In this document: positions 8,022-16,155 of the stretch, piece after piece | Numbering within the stretch: position 1 is the stretch's first letter | Layout: the number at the start of each line of letters is the position of its first letter | From: JAOPZW01 sp963806015 | GTDB taxonomy: Bacteria > Actinomycetota > Thermoleophilia > Solirubrobacterales > Solirubrobacteraceae | Assembly (NCBI GenBank): GCA_963806015.1 | Contig: CAWDWM010000002.1 | Span: 310,001 to 374,000 of the forward strand | Direction: 5' to 3' | DNA length: 64,000 nt | Made by a program: the position numbers and the translations under genes | Notes under the pieces: model-generated | The model's database searches: none | What the model was told of the DNA's origin: nothing | What the model saw: the letters and a program-made list of their open reading frames with translations, nothing else

Positions 8022-9323
8022 TCAGTCGTTGGCCGTCACCGCCTCGAGCAGATCGGCGAACTTCTGCCGCGCGGCGTCGCGCCGCGTGGGCACGTGCTCG
8101 CTGGGCACGTCGTCGGCCGGCGGCTGGTAGCCGCGCAGGATCTGGCGCGCCACCGACTGGCGGTGGACCTCGTCGGGCCCGTCGTAGAACCGCGCGGCGC
8201 GCGCGTAGCGGTACATGGCCTCGAGCGGCATGTCCGTCGAGTAGCCCAGCGCGCCGTGGACCTGCAGGGCGCGATCGACCACGTCGTGCAGAACGCCCGC
8301 GCCGTAGAACTTGATCAGCGAGATGTCGGTGCGAGCCGCCGACGCGCCCTGGGTGTCCATCACCCAGGCGGCGTGCAGCGTCATGAGCCGCGCCGCCTGC
8401 ATCTGCGCGGCCGAGTCGGCGATCCAGTTCTGGACCGTCTGCTTCTCGGCCAGCACGGCGCCCTGCGCGTAGCGATAGGTCGCGCGCTCGCAGAGCATGT
8501 CGAATGCGCGCCGCGAGACGCCCAGCCAGCGCATGCAGTGGTGGATGCGCCCGGGGCCGAGCCGGTGCTGGGCGATGAGGAACCCGGCGCCGGCCTCTCC
8601 CAGCAGCGCCTCGGGGCCGAGGTGCACGTCCTCGTAGAGGATCTCCGCGTGATTGCCGAGCTTGCCGAAGGACTCGGCGGGGTGCTCCATCGTCGCCACG
8701 TCGCGCACGATGGTCACGCCCGGCGTGTCGACCGGCACGATGAACATCGAGGCGCGCTGATGGGGCCGCGCGTCGGGATCGGTCACCGCCATCACGATCA
8801 GGAAGTCGGCGATGGACGCGTTCGAGGAGAACCACTTGTGGCCGTTGAGGACCCAGCCGTCGCCGTCGCGCTCGGCGCGCGTGCGCAGCTCGGTCGGGTC
8901 CGAGCCGGCGCTCTCGGGCTCGGTCATCGAGAAGGCCGACTTCAGGTCGCCCGCCAGCAGCGGATGCAGCCAGCGGTCCTTCTGCTCATCCGTGCCCGCC
9001 AGCGCCAGGATCTCCGAGTTGCCCGAATCGGGGGCCTGGTTGCCGAACGCGTTGGGCGCGAACGGCGACGTGCCCAGGATCTCGTGCATCAGGCCGAGCT
9101 TGACCTGCCCGAAGCCCTGACCGCCCAGGTCGGGCGGCAGGTGCGCGGCCCACAGCCCGCGGCGCTTGACCTCCTCCTGCAGCGGCGCGTAGATGCGGTC
9201 GAGCGCAGGCTGATCGAGCTGGGAGACGATCGTCTCCAGCGGCCAGATCTCCTCGCGCACGAAGGTGCGCATCCAGTCGAGCTGCTCTTCGAATTCAGGC
9301 TCGGTCGAGAAGTCCCACGCCAT
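8022..9323 (-). CDS. Acyl-CoA dehydrogenase (ACAD10/11-like)
   Basis: A 433-residue flavoprotein of the acyl-CoA dehydrogenase superfamily. N-terminal helices (FEEQLDWMRTFVREEIWPLE) are followed by the FAD/substrate beta domain (FSMTEPESAGSDPTELRT, WVLNGHKWFSSNA) and the C-terminal helical domain (RALQVHGALGYSTDMPLE, RFYDGPDEVHRQSVARQIL). The reaction would be FAD-dependent alpha,beta-oxidation of an acyl-CoA; electron transfer flavoprotein is the usual acceptor. The YDGPDEVH motif and length resemble ACAD10/11-like members rather than short-chain enzymes. ATG at 9323; GAGAGGA lies about 10 bases upstream. Neighbouring lipid genes (wax ester synthase, MDR reductase) fit a role in acyl metabolism. 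Confidence 0.93.
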   Translation of the reverse strand: MAWDFSTEPEFEEQLDWMRTFVREEIWPLETIVSQLDQPALDRIYAPLQEEVKRRGLWAAHLPPDLGGQGFGQVKLGLMHEILGTSPFAPNAFGNQAPDSGNSEILALAGTDEQKDRWLHPLLAGDLKSAFSMTEPESAGSDPTELRTRAERDGDGWVLNGHKWFSSNASIADFLIVMAVTDPDARPHQRASMFIVPVDTPGVTIVRDVATMEHPAESFGKLGNHAEILYEDVHLGPEALLGEAGAGFLIAQHRLGPGRIHHCMRWLGVSRRAFDMLCERATYRYAQGAVLAEKQTVQNWIADSAAQMQAARLMTLHAAWVMDTQGASAARTDISLIKFYGAGVLHDVVDRALQVHGALGYSTDMPLEAMYRYARAARFYDGPDEVHRQSVARQILRGYQPPADDVPSEHVPTRRDAARQKFADLLEAVTAND

Positions 9324-9369
9324 GCTGTCGCTGTCCTCTCACGTCGCGGTCGCGGTCGGAGCGACATCG

Positions 9370-9375
9370 TAGTCT
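9370..9375 (+). promoter_or_regulatory. TAGTCT -10 box, leaderless
   Basis: TAGTCT ends 6 bases before the GTG at 9382. The transcript would start at or next to the start codon. No clear -35 is visible. Confidence 0.5.
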
Positions 9376-9381
9376 GCGCCC

Positions 9382-10311
9382 GTGGCCACCATCCCCGCCT
9401 TCGTCCCCGCCCCCGACGCCCGTGGGCGGATCGCCCTCGCCGACGTGCCCGAGCCCGAGGCCGGAGCGGCCGAGGCGCTCGTCATCGTCGAGGCCTATTC
9501 CGTCAACCGCGGCGAGCTCTTCCTCCTCGAGGCCCCGCGCGAGGGCTGGCGGCCGGGCCAGGACGTCGCCGGGCACGTCGAGCGCACCGCCGCCGACGGC
9601 AGCGGGCCCGCCCAGGGCACGCGCGTGGTCGCGCACGTCCCGGCCGGCGGCTGGGCGCCACTCGTCGCGGCCCCGACCGACGCGCTGGCGATCCTGCCCG
9701 ACGCCGTCGCGGTCACCGCGGCCGCGACGCTCGGCGTCGCCGGGCTGACCGCCCTGCGCCTGCTGCGCAGCGCCGGCAGCGTGGCCGGCAAGCGCGTGCT
9801 GCTCACCGGGGCATCGGGCGGGCTCGGGCACTTCGTGGTCGAGCTGGCGGCCGCGCAGGGCGCGCTGGTGACCGCCGTATCGGCCTCGGCGCAGCGCGGC
9901 GAGCGGCTGCTGGCGCTGGGCGCCGCCGAGGTGGTGACCGACGTCGAGTCCGCCGAGGGGCCCTTCGAGGTCGTCTTCGAGTCGGTGGGCGGCTCGTCGC
10001 TGGAGGCCGCGGTGGTGCGGCTGGCGCCGCGCGGGACGCTGCTGTGGCTCGGCCAGGCCAGCCGCGAGCCGGCCACGCTGGACCTCTTCGCCGTCCTGTC
10101 GGCCGCGCCGTACGCCTCGATCGTGCCCTTCAGCTACTGGCGCAGCGGGGCGAGCGACGCCGACGACCTCGCCACGCTCGTGCGCCTCGTCGCCGGCGGT
10201 CGCCTGCATCCCGAGATCGGCCTTCAGGCCGACTGGCACGAGACGCCCGACGTGCTCGTGGCCCTCGCCGACCGCCGCGTGCGCGGCAACGCCGTGCTCA
10301 CGATCCCCTGA
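9382..10311 (+). CDS. Zinc-free MDR (quinone-type) oxidoreductase
   Basis: A 309-residue medium-chain dehydrogenase/reductase. The GroES-like part (about 1-110) has ADVPEPEAGAAEALV and GQDVAGHVE, and lacks the structural-zinc cysteine cluster. The Rossmann part carries the NADPH motif LLTGASGGLGHFVVELAA and VVFESVGGSSLEAAV. Family members reduce quinones or activated double bonds with NADPH. The substrate is unknown. Start GTG at 9382 has no Shine-Dalgarno and follows a TAGTCT box by 6 bases. It is divergent from the acyl-CoA dehydrogenase with about 58 bases between starts. Confidence 0.88.
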   Translation: MATIPAFVPAPDARGRIALADVPEPEAGAAEALVIVEAYSVNRGELFLLEAPREGWRPGQDVAGHVERTAADGSGPAQGTRVVAHVPAGGWAPLVAAPTDALAILPDAVAVTAAATLGVAGLTALRLLRSAGSVAGKRVLLTGASGGLGHFVVELAAAQGALVTAVSASAQRGERLLALGAAEVVTDVESAEGPFEVVFESVGGSSLEAAVVRLAPRGTLLWLGQASREPATLDLFAVLSAAPYASIVPFSYWRSGASDADDLATLVRLVAGGRLHPEIGLQADWHETPDVLVALADRRVRGNAVLTIP

Positions 10312-10338
10312 CCAGTGTCCACGCGACCCGGCTCGCGA

Positions 10339-10344
10339 TAGCTT
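10339..10344 (+). promoter_or_regulatory. TAGCTT -10 box, leaderless
   Basis: TAGCTT ends 6 bases before the ATG at 10351 of the wax ester synthase gene, with no Shine-Dalgarno between. Confidence 0.5.
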
Positions 10345-10350
10345 GCACCC

Positions 10351-11784
10351 ATGTCTCAGGAGCATCTCGACCGGCTCACCGCGATCGACGCCTCGTTCCT
10401 TCATCAGGAGGGGCCGACGTCGCACATGCACGTCGGCGGGCTGACGCTCTTCGAGGGGCCGCCGCCGCCCTACACCGAGGTGCTGGACACGCTGCGCGGG
10501 CGCCTTCACCTCGTGCCGCGCTATCGCCAGAAGCTGTCGGTGCCGCCGGCCGGGACCGGCCGGCCGCTGTGGATCGACGACCCCAGCTTCAGCATCGAGT
10601 ACCACGTGCGCCACACCGCGCTGCCACACCCGGGCTCCGAGGAGCAACTGTTGCTGCTGGCCGGGCGGATCTTCTCCCAGCAGCTCGACCGCTCCAAGCC
10701 GCTGTGGGAGGTGTGGATGGTCGAGGGCCTCGTGGACGGTGGCTTCGCGCTCATCACCAAGACCCACCACGCGCTCATCGACGGCATCGCGGGCGTCGAC
10801 ATCGCCCAGGTCATCTTCGACCTCGGCCCCGTCCCGACGGAGGTCCCGCACCCCGACGAGCCGTGGCAGCCCGCGAGCGAGCCGTCCGGCGCGCATCTGC
10901 TGGCGTCGGGCACGTTGGGCCTGGTGCGCACCGGCCTGCGCACGGCGGCGGCGGCCGCGGCGATGGCCACGCGGCCCGCCGACGCGCTGCGCTCGGCGCG
11001 CGTCGCCGTCGAGGGTCTGGGCGAGGTCGCGTGGGCGGGCCTGAACCCGGCGCCCCCGACGCCGCTGAATGTCGAGATCGGCCCGCACCGGCGCTTCCTC
11101 GTGGTGCGCAACGAGCTCGCCGACTTCAAGGCCGTCAAGGACGCCTTCGGCGGCACGGTCAACGACGTCGTGCTCGCCGTCGTCAGCGGCGCGCTGCGCA
11201 CGTGGCTGCACTCGCGCGGCGTGCGCACCGAAGGGATGGAGCTGCGCGCGCTCGTGCCGGTCTCGATCCGCACCCACGACCAGCGCGGGACCACGGGCAA
11301 CCGGATCGCGGCGATGCGCGGACCGCTGCCGGTCTACGTCGAGGATCCGGTCGTGCGCCTGCGCGAGGTCAAGGCCGGCATGGACGGCCTGAAGGAGTCA
11401 AAGCAGGCGGTCGGCGCCGAGGTGCTGGCCAGCGTGCAGAACTTCGCCCCGCCGACGATCCTCGCCCAGGCGTCGCGGCTGAACTTCTCCACGCGCCTGT
11501 TCAACCTGATCGTGACCAACGTCCCCGGGCCGCAGTTCCCGCTCTACGTGCGCGGGCGCGAGATGCTCGACGTCTTCCCGGTCGCCTTCCTGCCCAAGCA
11601 CCACGCACTGGCCATCGCGATCATGTCCTACAACGGGCGCATGAACTTCGGCCTGCTCGGCGACTACGACGCGCTGCCGGACATCGGGAGGATCGCCCAG
11701 GGCATCCAGGATTCGCTGGCCGAACTGCTGGATCTCGCGCGCGAGCAGCGCCGGGCCGCCCAGCGCGAGCCGGCGAACGCCTAG
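10351..11784 (+). CDS. Wax ester synthase / diacylglycerol acyltransferase (WS/DGAT)
   Basis: A 477-residue enzyme of the bacterial WS/DGAT family, which joins acyl-CoA to fatty alcohols or diacylglycerol to make storage wax or triacylglycerol. The catalytic HHxxxDG motif is HHALIDG at 139-145. Other family blocks are LDRLTAIDASFLHQE at the N-terminus, PLWEVWMVEGL, LRALVPVSIR, LFNLIVTNVPGPQ and the C-terminal ALAIAIMSYNGRMNFGLLGDYD. The length is typical. It overlaps the convergent subtilase gene by 4 bases. With the adjacent acyl-CoA dehydrogenase it suggests neutral-lipid storage and turnover. Confidence 0.95.
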   Translation: MSQEHLDRLTAIDASFLHQEGPTSHMHVGGLTLFEGPPPPYTEVLDTLRGRLHLVPRYRQKLSVPPAGTGRPLWIDDPSFSIEYHVRHTALPHPGSEEQLLLLAGRIFSQQLDRSKPLWEVWMVEGLVDGGFALITKTHHALIDGIAGVDIAQVIFDLGPVPTEVPHPDEPWQPASEPSGAHLLASGTLGLVRTGLRTAAAAAAMATRPADALRSARVAVEGLGEVAWAGLNPAPPTPLNVEIGPHRRFLVVRNELADFKAVKDAFGGTVNDVVLAVVSGALRTWLHSRGVRTEGMELRALVPVSIRTHDQRGTTGNRIAAMRGPLPVYVEDPVVRLREVKAGMDGLKESKQAVGAEVLASVQNFAPPTILAQASRLNFSTRLFNLIVTNVPGPQFPLYVRGREMLDVFPVAFLPKHHALAIAIMSYNGRMNFGLLGDYDALPDIGRIAQGIQDSLAELLDLAREQRRAAQREPANA

Positions 11785-13472
11785 CGCCGGCGGGCGATCC
11801 GCGCGTCGGCCTGCTTCGGAGCGGGCTCGCGATTGCCCGCGTGGTCGACGGCGACGCTGTAGAAGCGGTAGCGACCGCCCCGGCGCAGGGTGACCTGGCG
11901 CGCCGTGCGGGTGGTCGAGTACAGGCGCCTGAACGGCCCGCCGTCGGTCGCGCGCCAGAGCTCGAAGCGCGCGATGCCCGACGCGCGGACGCCCGGCGGC
12001 GCCGGGTCGGCCGCGCTCCAGCGCACGGTGATCGTGCGCTTGGCCGTGCGCGCTGGGAGCAGCCTGACCCGCGAGGACGGCGCCCGGCGGTCGATGCTCG
12101 CCGCGCGGGTCAGGGCGGCGCCGGCGTCGAGGATGCCCCAGCCCAGGTCGGGCGTCCAGGCACCGGCGGGCCGGCGCGCGGTCTCCTTGATCAGGCGCAC
12201 GATCTCGGCGACGGCGAGGTCGGGGTTGAGGTGGCGGACCAGCGCACCGGTGGCCGCGACCATCGGGGTCGCCATCGAGGTGCCCTGCACGTAGGCGTAG
12301 CGGGTGTCGCCGGCGAACGTGGTCCGACAGCCGCACGGCGGGCGCGGCGGCAGCCCGACCGAGCCGGTCTCGAGCTCGTTGGGCCCGGCGGTGAAGGCAC
12401 CGAAGATCCCCGGGGGGCCCGTCGCGCCGGCGCCGGCGTCGTAGGAGCCGTAGGCGGCCAGCGAGATCTGGCTTCCCTGTCCGGCGAACGACGCGCGCCC
12501 GTCGGCGGCGTCGGCCGCCGTGACCGACAGGCCCTTGCCGACGGCGAGGTTGGAGCCCGTGCCGGTCGGCTGCAGCAGGTTGGCCGGATAGCCCTGCTCG
12601 GCGATCGGGCTGTCGGCGGCGGCCGCGGCCATGACGACGTTGTGTGCGAACGCGTAGTCGACGGCGTCGCGCACGGCCAGGCTGGGCGCCGGGCCGGGGT
12701 CGGTGCCGAAGCTCATGTTGATCGCGTCGACGCCGTGGTCGACGGCGTAGACGATCGCCCTGGCCACGCTGGAGTCGCTGAAGTCGGACTTGAGGATCAG
12801 CATCTGGCAGCGCAGGCCCGCGCCGGCCAGCCCGATGCCGTTGTTGCCGGCGCCGCAGGCCAGCGAGGCGACGTGGGTGCCGTGCCCGACGGTGTCGGTC
12901 GTCGCCGCGCTGCCGTCGCCGTCGAAGCTCGCGGCCCCGATCACCCGATCGGCCAATTCGGGATGGCTGGTTTCGGCACCGGTGTCGATGATCGCGACCT
13001 TCGCGCCCTGGCCGGTGGAGACGTCCCATGCGACCGGAAAGCCGCTGCGCGCTGCCCACCACTCGACCGTCGTGCCGGGAGCGGTCCCGACGGCGGTCTC
13101 GGGCGTGCTCAGCGCCGGGTCGTTGGGCGTGAAGCGCAGGCGCGCGCGGTGCTCGACCTCGACGCGCGCGACCCGGGGGTCGGCGCGCAGCCGCACGGCC
13201 AGTGCGTGAAGGCCGGCGCCGGTACGCGGGCGGAGGGTGACCAGGCGGATCTGCGGGACGCTGAAGCCCGCCGGGCGCGCGCCCGACCGCGCCGCGACCG
13301 CGGCGGCGGTCACCCGCGCGTGGAGCGCCGCCCCCGGGGCGAGTGTCACCAGTAAGCGCCCGGTCTGGGGCGCCTGAGCGTGAGCCGCCGGCGCCAGGAC
13401 GAGCCCCAGCGCGAGCAGGCTCAGTAGCCGAGCGCGAACTTCGCGTCCTCGCTCATCTTCTCCGGGGTCCAC
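11781..13472 (-). CDS. Secreted S8 subtilisin-like serine protease
   Basis: A 563-residue precursor. It has a signal peptide (LLSLLALGLVLAPAAHA), an inhibitor-like prodomain (about 35-110), the S8 catalytic domain (about 135-450) and a C-terminal beta domain with Ig/fibronectin character (480-560). The triad is D163 (AIIDTG), H197 (GHGTHVA) and S399 (GTSMATP). The usual oxyanion Asn in an AAGN block is not seen; the corresponding stretch is VVMAAAAADSPI, with Asp or Ala at that place. GTG at 13472 starts inside the SufT-like gene by 52 bases; a CTG nearer 13430 is an alternative. Probably a wall or extracellular protease. Confidence 0.9.
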   Translation of the reverse strand: MDPGEDERGREVRARLLSLLALGLVLAPAAHAQAPQTGRLLVTLAPGAALHARVTAAAVAARSGARPAGFSVPQIRLVTLRPRTGAGLHALAVRLRADPRVARVEVEHRARLRFTPNDPALSTPETAVGTAPGTTVEWWAARSGFPVAWDVSTGQGAKVAIIDTGAETSHPELADRVIGAASFDGDGSAATTDTVGHGTHVASLACGAGNNGIGLAGAGLRCQMLILKSDFSDSSVARAIVYAVDHGVDAINMSFGTDPGPAPSLAVRDAVDYAFAHNVVMAAAAADSPIAEQGYPANLLQPTGTGSNLAVGKGLSVTAADAADGRASFAGQGSQISLAAYGSYDAGAGATGPPGIFGAFTAGPNELETGSVGLPPRPPCGCRTTFAGDTRYAYVQGTSMATPMVAATGALVRHLNPDLAVAEIVRLIKETARRPAGAWTPDLGWGILDAGAALTRAASIDRRAPSSRVRLLPARTAKRTITVRWSAADPAPPGVRASGIARFELWRATDGGPFRRLYSTTRTARQVTLRRGGRYRFYSVAVDHAGNREPAPKQADARIARRR

Positions 13473-13717
13473 GGAGGCGTGAACACCATCGAGGAGGACA
13501 CGTCGTCGACCCCGTCGAGCTCAGAGACGAACTCGTCGATCTGCTCGGTCACCTGAGGGCCGATGGGGCACGCGGGCGTCGTCAGGGTGAACGTGACGTG
13601 GACCTTGCCGCCGTCGATCTCGACCCCATAGATCAGCCCGAGCTCGACGAAGTCGAGACCGAGCTCGGGGTCGATGACATTCGACAGCGCGTCCTCCACC
13701 TCTTCGAGCGTAGGCAT
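13421..13717 (-). CDS. MIP18/DUF59 Fe-S assembly protein (SufT-like)
   Basis: A 98-residue single-domain protein of the MIP18 family. Seen: NVIDPELGLDFVELGLIYGVEI, the TTPACP block with the conserved cysteine, and FTPPWTPEKMSEDAKFALGY at the end. Members help load Fe-S clusters (SufT, PaaD-like). No suf genes lie nearby, so it is likely a stand-alone maturation factor. ATG at 13717. The 3' end overlaps the start of the subtilase gene. The next gene upstream, on the other strand, begins about 40 bases away, so the promoters of the two genes share this gap. Confidence 0.9.
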   Translation of the reverse strand: MPTLEEVEDALSNVIDPELGLDFVELGLIYGVEIDGGKVHVTFTLTTPACPIGPQVTEQIDEFVSELDGVDDVSSSMVFTPPWTPEKMSEDAKFALGY

Positions 13718-13720
13718 GGG

Positions 13721-13750
13721 TTGAGTGTAGCCCCGGCCGTCGTATAGGTT
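13721..13750 (+). promoter_or_regulatory. Promoter of STAS gene: TTGAGT-N18-TAGGTT
   Basis: TTGAGT (13721-13726) and TAGGTT (13745-13750; alternatively TATAGG at 13743-13748 with 16-base spacing) form a plausible housekeeping promoter. Transcription would begin near 13757, right where the STAS coding frame begins. Confidence 0.5.
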
Positions 13751-13757
13751 CCTCGCC

Positions 13758-14075
13758 ATCGTCGAGTTCTCCGAACAGCCGGCACTTCTGCGCTGCTCGG
13801 GAGACGAGGACATCGCGACGCGGGGTAGGCGCCGCAGGGCTCTCTCCCGTGCGCTCGCCACCCAGAGCGACCTCGTCGTCGACATGCGCGAGCTCACCTT
13901 CGCCGACAGCTCCTTCCTCCTCGACCTGGCGATCGTGGCGCGGCGCCTGCGCCAGGCCGGGCGGCTCATCCGCATCTGCAGCCCGCAGCCCCAGGTCTGG
14001 CGCGTGATCGAGATCGTCGGCCTGCACCGGCTCCCCGGCGTGGTCGTCGAGGGCCCGATGCCCGCCGTCGCCTAG
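13758..14075 (+). CDS. STAS-domain protein with no canonical start codon
   Basis: The frame is open from the stop at 13728 to 14075. It codes for a STAS (anti-sigma antagonist-like) fold: VEFSEQPALLRCSGDEDIAT, LVVDMRELTFADSSFLLDLA with the Ser of the DSS motif as possible phosphosite, then GRLIRICSPQPQ and IEIVGLHRLPGV. No ATG, GTG or TTG occurs in frame before 13884, which would remove the first half of the fold. ATC at 13758 lies 7 bases after the TAGGTT box, exactly where leaderless starts sit for other genes here, and gives IVEFSEQ. CTG at 13788 is a second option. The coding region is clear; the start is inference. Confidence 0.65.
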   Translation: MVEFSEQPALLRCSGDEDIATRGRRRRALSRALATQSDLVVDMRELTFADSSFLLDLAIVARRLRQAGRLIRICSPQPQVWRVIEIVGLHRLPGVVVEGPMPAVA

Positions 14076-14078
14076 CCT
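14073..14078 (+). promoter_or_regulatory. TAGCCT -10 box for fxsA, leaderless
   Basis: TAGCCT ends 7 bases before the GTG at 14086. Its first three bases are also the stop codon of the STAS gene. Confidence 0.4.
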
Positions 14079-14085
14079 GTAGGAC

Positions 14086-14547
14086 GTGCTGCTCCCGCTG
14101 GTCCTGCTCTTCATCGTCGTCCCGATCGTCGAGATCTACGTGATCATCCAGGTCGGCGAGGCGATCGGCGCCCTGTGGACGATCGCGCTGCTCGTCGCCG
14201 ACTCGATCATCGGCTCGCTGCTGATGCGCACGCAGGGGCGCTCGGCCTGGCGGCGCTTCAACGAGGCCATCGCGGCCGGGCGCATACCGGCGCGCGAGGT
14301 GGTCGACGGCGCGCTCGTCATCTTCGGCGGGGCGCTGCTGCTGACCCCCGGGTTCGTCACCGACATCTTCGGCGCGGCCTTCCTGCTGCCCCCGACGCGT
14401 GCCGTCATCCGCCGGCTGCTGGTACGCCGCTACGCCGGGCGGCTGATCGTGGCCGTCCCCGGCAGCGCGGGTCCACGCGGGCCACGCTCGCAGGGCGGCG
14501 ACGTCGACAGCACGGCGACCGAGGTCGATCCCCGCGCGCTGCCGTGA
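14086..14547 (+). CDS. fxsA: FxsA-family membrane protein
   Basis: A 153-residue membrane protein. It has the FxsA pattern: PLVLLFIVVPIVEIYVIIQVG in the first membrane segment, IIGSLLMRTQGR, the ALVIFGGALLLTPGFVTDIFG block and then a basic segment (RAVIRRLLVRRYAGR). In Escherichia coli FxsA limits exclusion of phage T7 when overproduced; the normal role is unclear. About three membrane segments are predicted. GTG start at 14086, 11 bases after the STAS stop. The stop TGA overlaps the next gene's GTG, so the two are translationally coupled. Confidence 0.92.
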   Translation: MLLPLVLLFIVVPIVEIYVIIQVGEAIGALWTIALLVADSIIGSLLMRTQGRSAWRRFNEAIAAGRIPAREVVDGALVIFGGALLLTPGFVTDIFGAAFLLPPTRAVIRRLLVRRYAGRLIVAVPGSAGPRGPRSQGGDVDSTATEVDPRALP

Positions 14548-15434
14548 CGGTCGGCCCGCAGGACGATGCGCCGCGCCCCGCGCGCGGCAACGGCTTCAGC
14601 GACGCGGTGACCGTGGCCTTCGGCGACCCCGGCGCCGAGCTCTACGGCGTGGCCCGGCTCGGCCTGGCCGAGGGTGGCGCCAGCGGCCTGGCCATCCTCT
14701 TCTCGGGCGGCGCGCCCGTGGCGGTCAGCGCGGAGGGCGGCGTCGAGGTGTCGGCGCCGTCGTCGTGGGACGAGGTCAGCGCCGCCGGGCTCGACTCGGA
14801 GACGATCGAGCCGCTGCGCGCGTGGCGCCTGCAGTACGCCGGCGACGATGCCGCCTTCGACCTCGAGCTCGAGGCCACCGGCCCGCTGGCCGAGCTCGAC
14901 CCCGCGCACGACGTGGCGCGCGCGGGCGGCATGGCCGGCTACGAGCAGCCGCTGCGCGTGACCGGCAATGCCACCGTGGGCGACGCGCGCCTCGCCATCG
15001 ATGGCCTCGGGCAGCGCGGCCACTCCTGGGGCGCGCCCGACTGGGAGCGCATCGAGCTGGCGCGCACGATCTCGGCGTGGATGGGCGACGACCTCGCGGT
15101 GTCGCTGACCGCGATCCGCCCCGCCGGCAAGCGCGACCAGGCTGCCGAGGCAGTGACCGCCTCGATCCTCGAGCGCGGCGAGGACGGCGAAGCCCGGGCG
15201 CTCGCGGTGGCCGACCCCCGTCTGTCGACCACCTACGACGGCGACGGTCGCCAGCGCCGCGCGGGCCTCGAGCTATGGATCGAGGAAGACGGATGGCCGC
15301 GCCGCGCGGCGGGCGAGATCGCGTGTGGCACGTCGCTGGACCTCGGCCGCCTGCGCCTGGACTGCGCCTTCTTCCGCTGGCACATGGAGGGTCGCGAGGG
15401 CTTCGGTCGCTACGACGTGTTGCGCCGGGCGTAG
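14544..15434 (+). CDS. Lipocalin/AttH-like beta protein (DUF7064/7065 type)
   Basis: A 296-residue cytoplasmic protein with no signal peptide. It starts at a GTG overlapping the fxsA stop (GTGA). The centre contains QRGHSWGAPDWERIE, similar to the GHSWG-W signature of AttH/carotenoid-hydratase-like double lipocalins and of the DUF7064/7065 proteins often seen near lipid or steroid genes. Seven or more alternating beta segments occur on each side, which suits a two-barrel fold binding a hydrophobic ligand. No catalytic residue can be named. The family assignment rests on that one motif and the fold pattern, so it is tentative. Confidence 0.7.
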   Translation: MTVGPQDDAPRPARGNGFSDAVTVAFGDPGAELYGVARLGLAEGGASGLAILFSGGAPVAVSAEGGVEVSAPSSWDEVSAAGLDSETIEPLRAWRLQYAGDDAAFDLELEATGPLAELDPAHDVARAGGMAGYEQPLRVTGNATVGDARLAIDGLGQRGHSWGAPDWERIELARTISAWMGDDLAVSLTAIRPAGKRDQAAEAVTASILERGEDGEARALAVADPRLSTTYDGDGRQRRAGLELWIEEDGWPRRAAGEIACGTSLDLGRLRLDCAFFRWHMEGREGFGRYDVLRRA

Positions 15435-15435
15435 G

Positions 15436-16123
15436 TCAGCGGATCGCCTCCTTCGGCGCCACGCGGACGCGCTTGTAGTACGACGAGTACTCGAGGCCAA
15501 GCGTGTGGTAGGCGGCCGTCGCGTCGAACTGGATCCGGTACGTCTCGGCCGGCACGGGGCGGAATGGGAACTCACGCATGTGCTTCAGCACGTCGCCGCA
15601 CGAACCCTGTGGTACTCCGATGCGGACGGTGTGCACGAGCTTGCCGTCCAGCACGTAGTGGCCGTAGATGGCCGTCTTCGTCCCGACCCAGCCGAACACG
15701 TCGAAGGCGACCGTCCTGCGCGGATGCCCCGGCGCCGGCGAGGAGTAAGCCCACGGCGTGACGAACACGCCCCAGTCGGTAAGTGTCGCTGACGTCACAG
15801 CCAGGCTGTTGGCGAAGTCGGGCGGCGTGGCCGTGGTGCGGGCAAGGTCGGTCACGCTGACGGAGACCTTGTGACGCCACCAGTTCTTGTACCCGAGGTC
15901 GCTCAGCGACGGGACGGGGATGGAGAGCTTCAGGGCGCCGAACGGGTTCAGCCGTCGCGCTGAACGTCGCGACCCGGCCGTTGCCGGTCATGAACAAATT
16001 GAGTTGCCCGAGGGCGGTGTAGCCGCTCCCGGTGAGCATCATCTCCTGACCATGGTTCGTTGCGTACAAGTGCGTGCGCACCGGCACCCCGGCTGCACGA
16101 AAGCGGCAGCCTGGCGCAGCCAC
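15436..16123 (-). pseudogene. Secreted-type hypothetical protein, frameshifted
   Basis: Two frames together make one protein. The upstream frame reads HLYATNHGQEMMLTGSGYTALG and then NLFMTGNGRVATFSATA. Near 15944-15950 it breaks, and NPFGALKLSIPVPSLSDLG continues in another frame through WWRHKVSVSVTDLA to the stop at 15436. The join is seamless at protein level, so a single indel is likely. The TGSGYT start resembles repeat domains of exported proteins, but no signal peptide is present, so the 5' end also seems lost. The function is unknown. If the indel is a sequencing error the gene would run from a GTG near 16123. Confidence 0.65.
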
Positions 16124-16155
16124 CTACCGACGGCGCGAAGGCCGCCGGGCCAAGC

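Noticed and set aside
7806..13355. Open frame of 1849 codons crossing several genes
   Set aside because: It runs antisense to or out of frame with the M28, acyl-CoA dehydrogenase, MDR, wax ester synthase and subtilase genes, all of which have clear motifs. Long stop-free frames are expected at this GC content.
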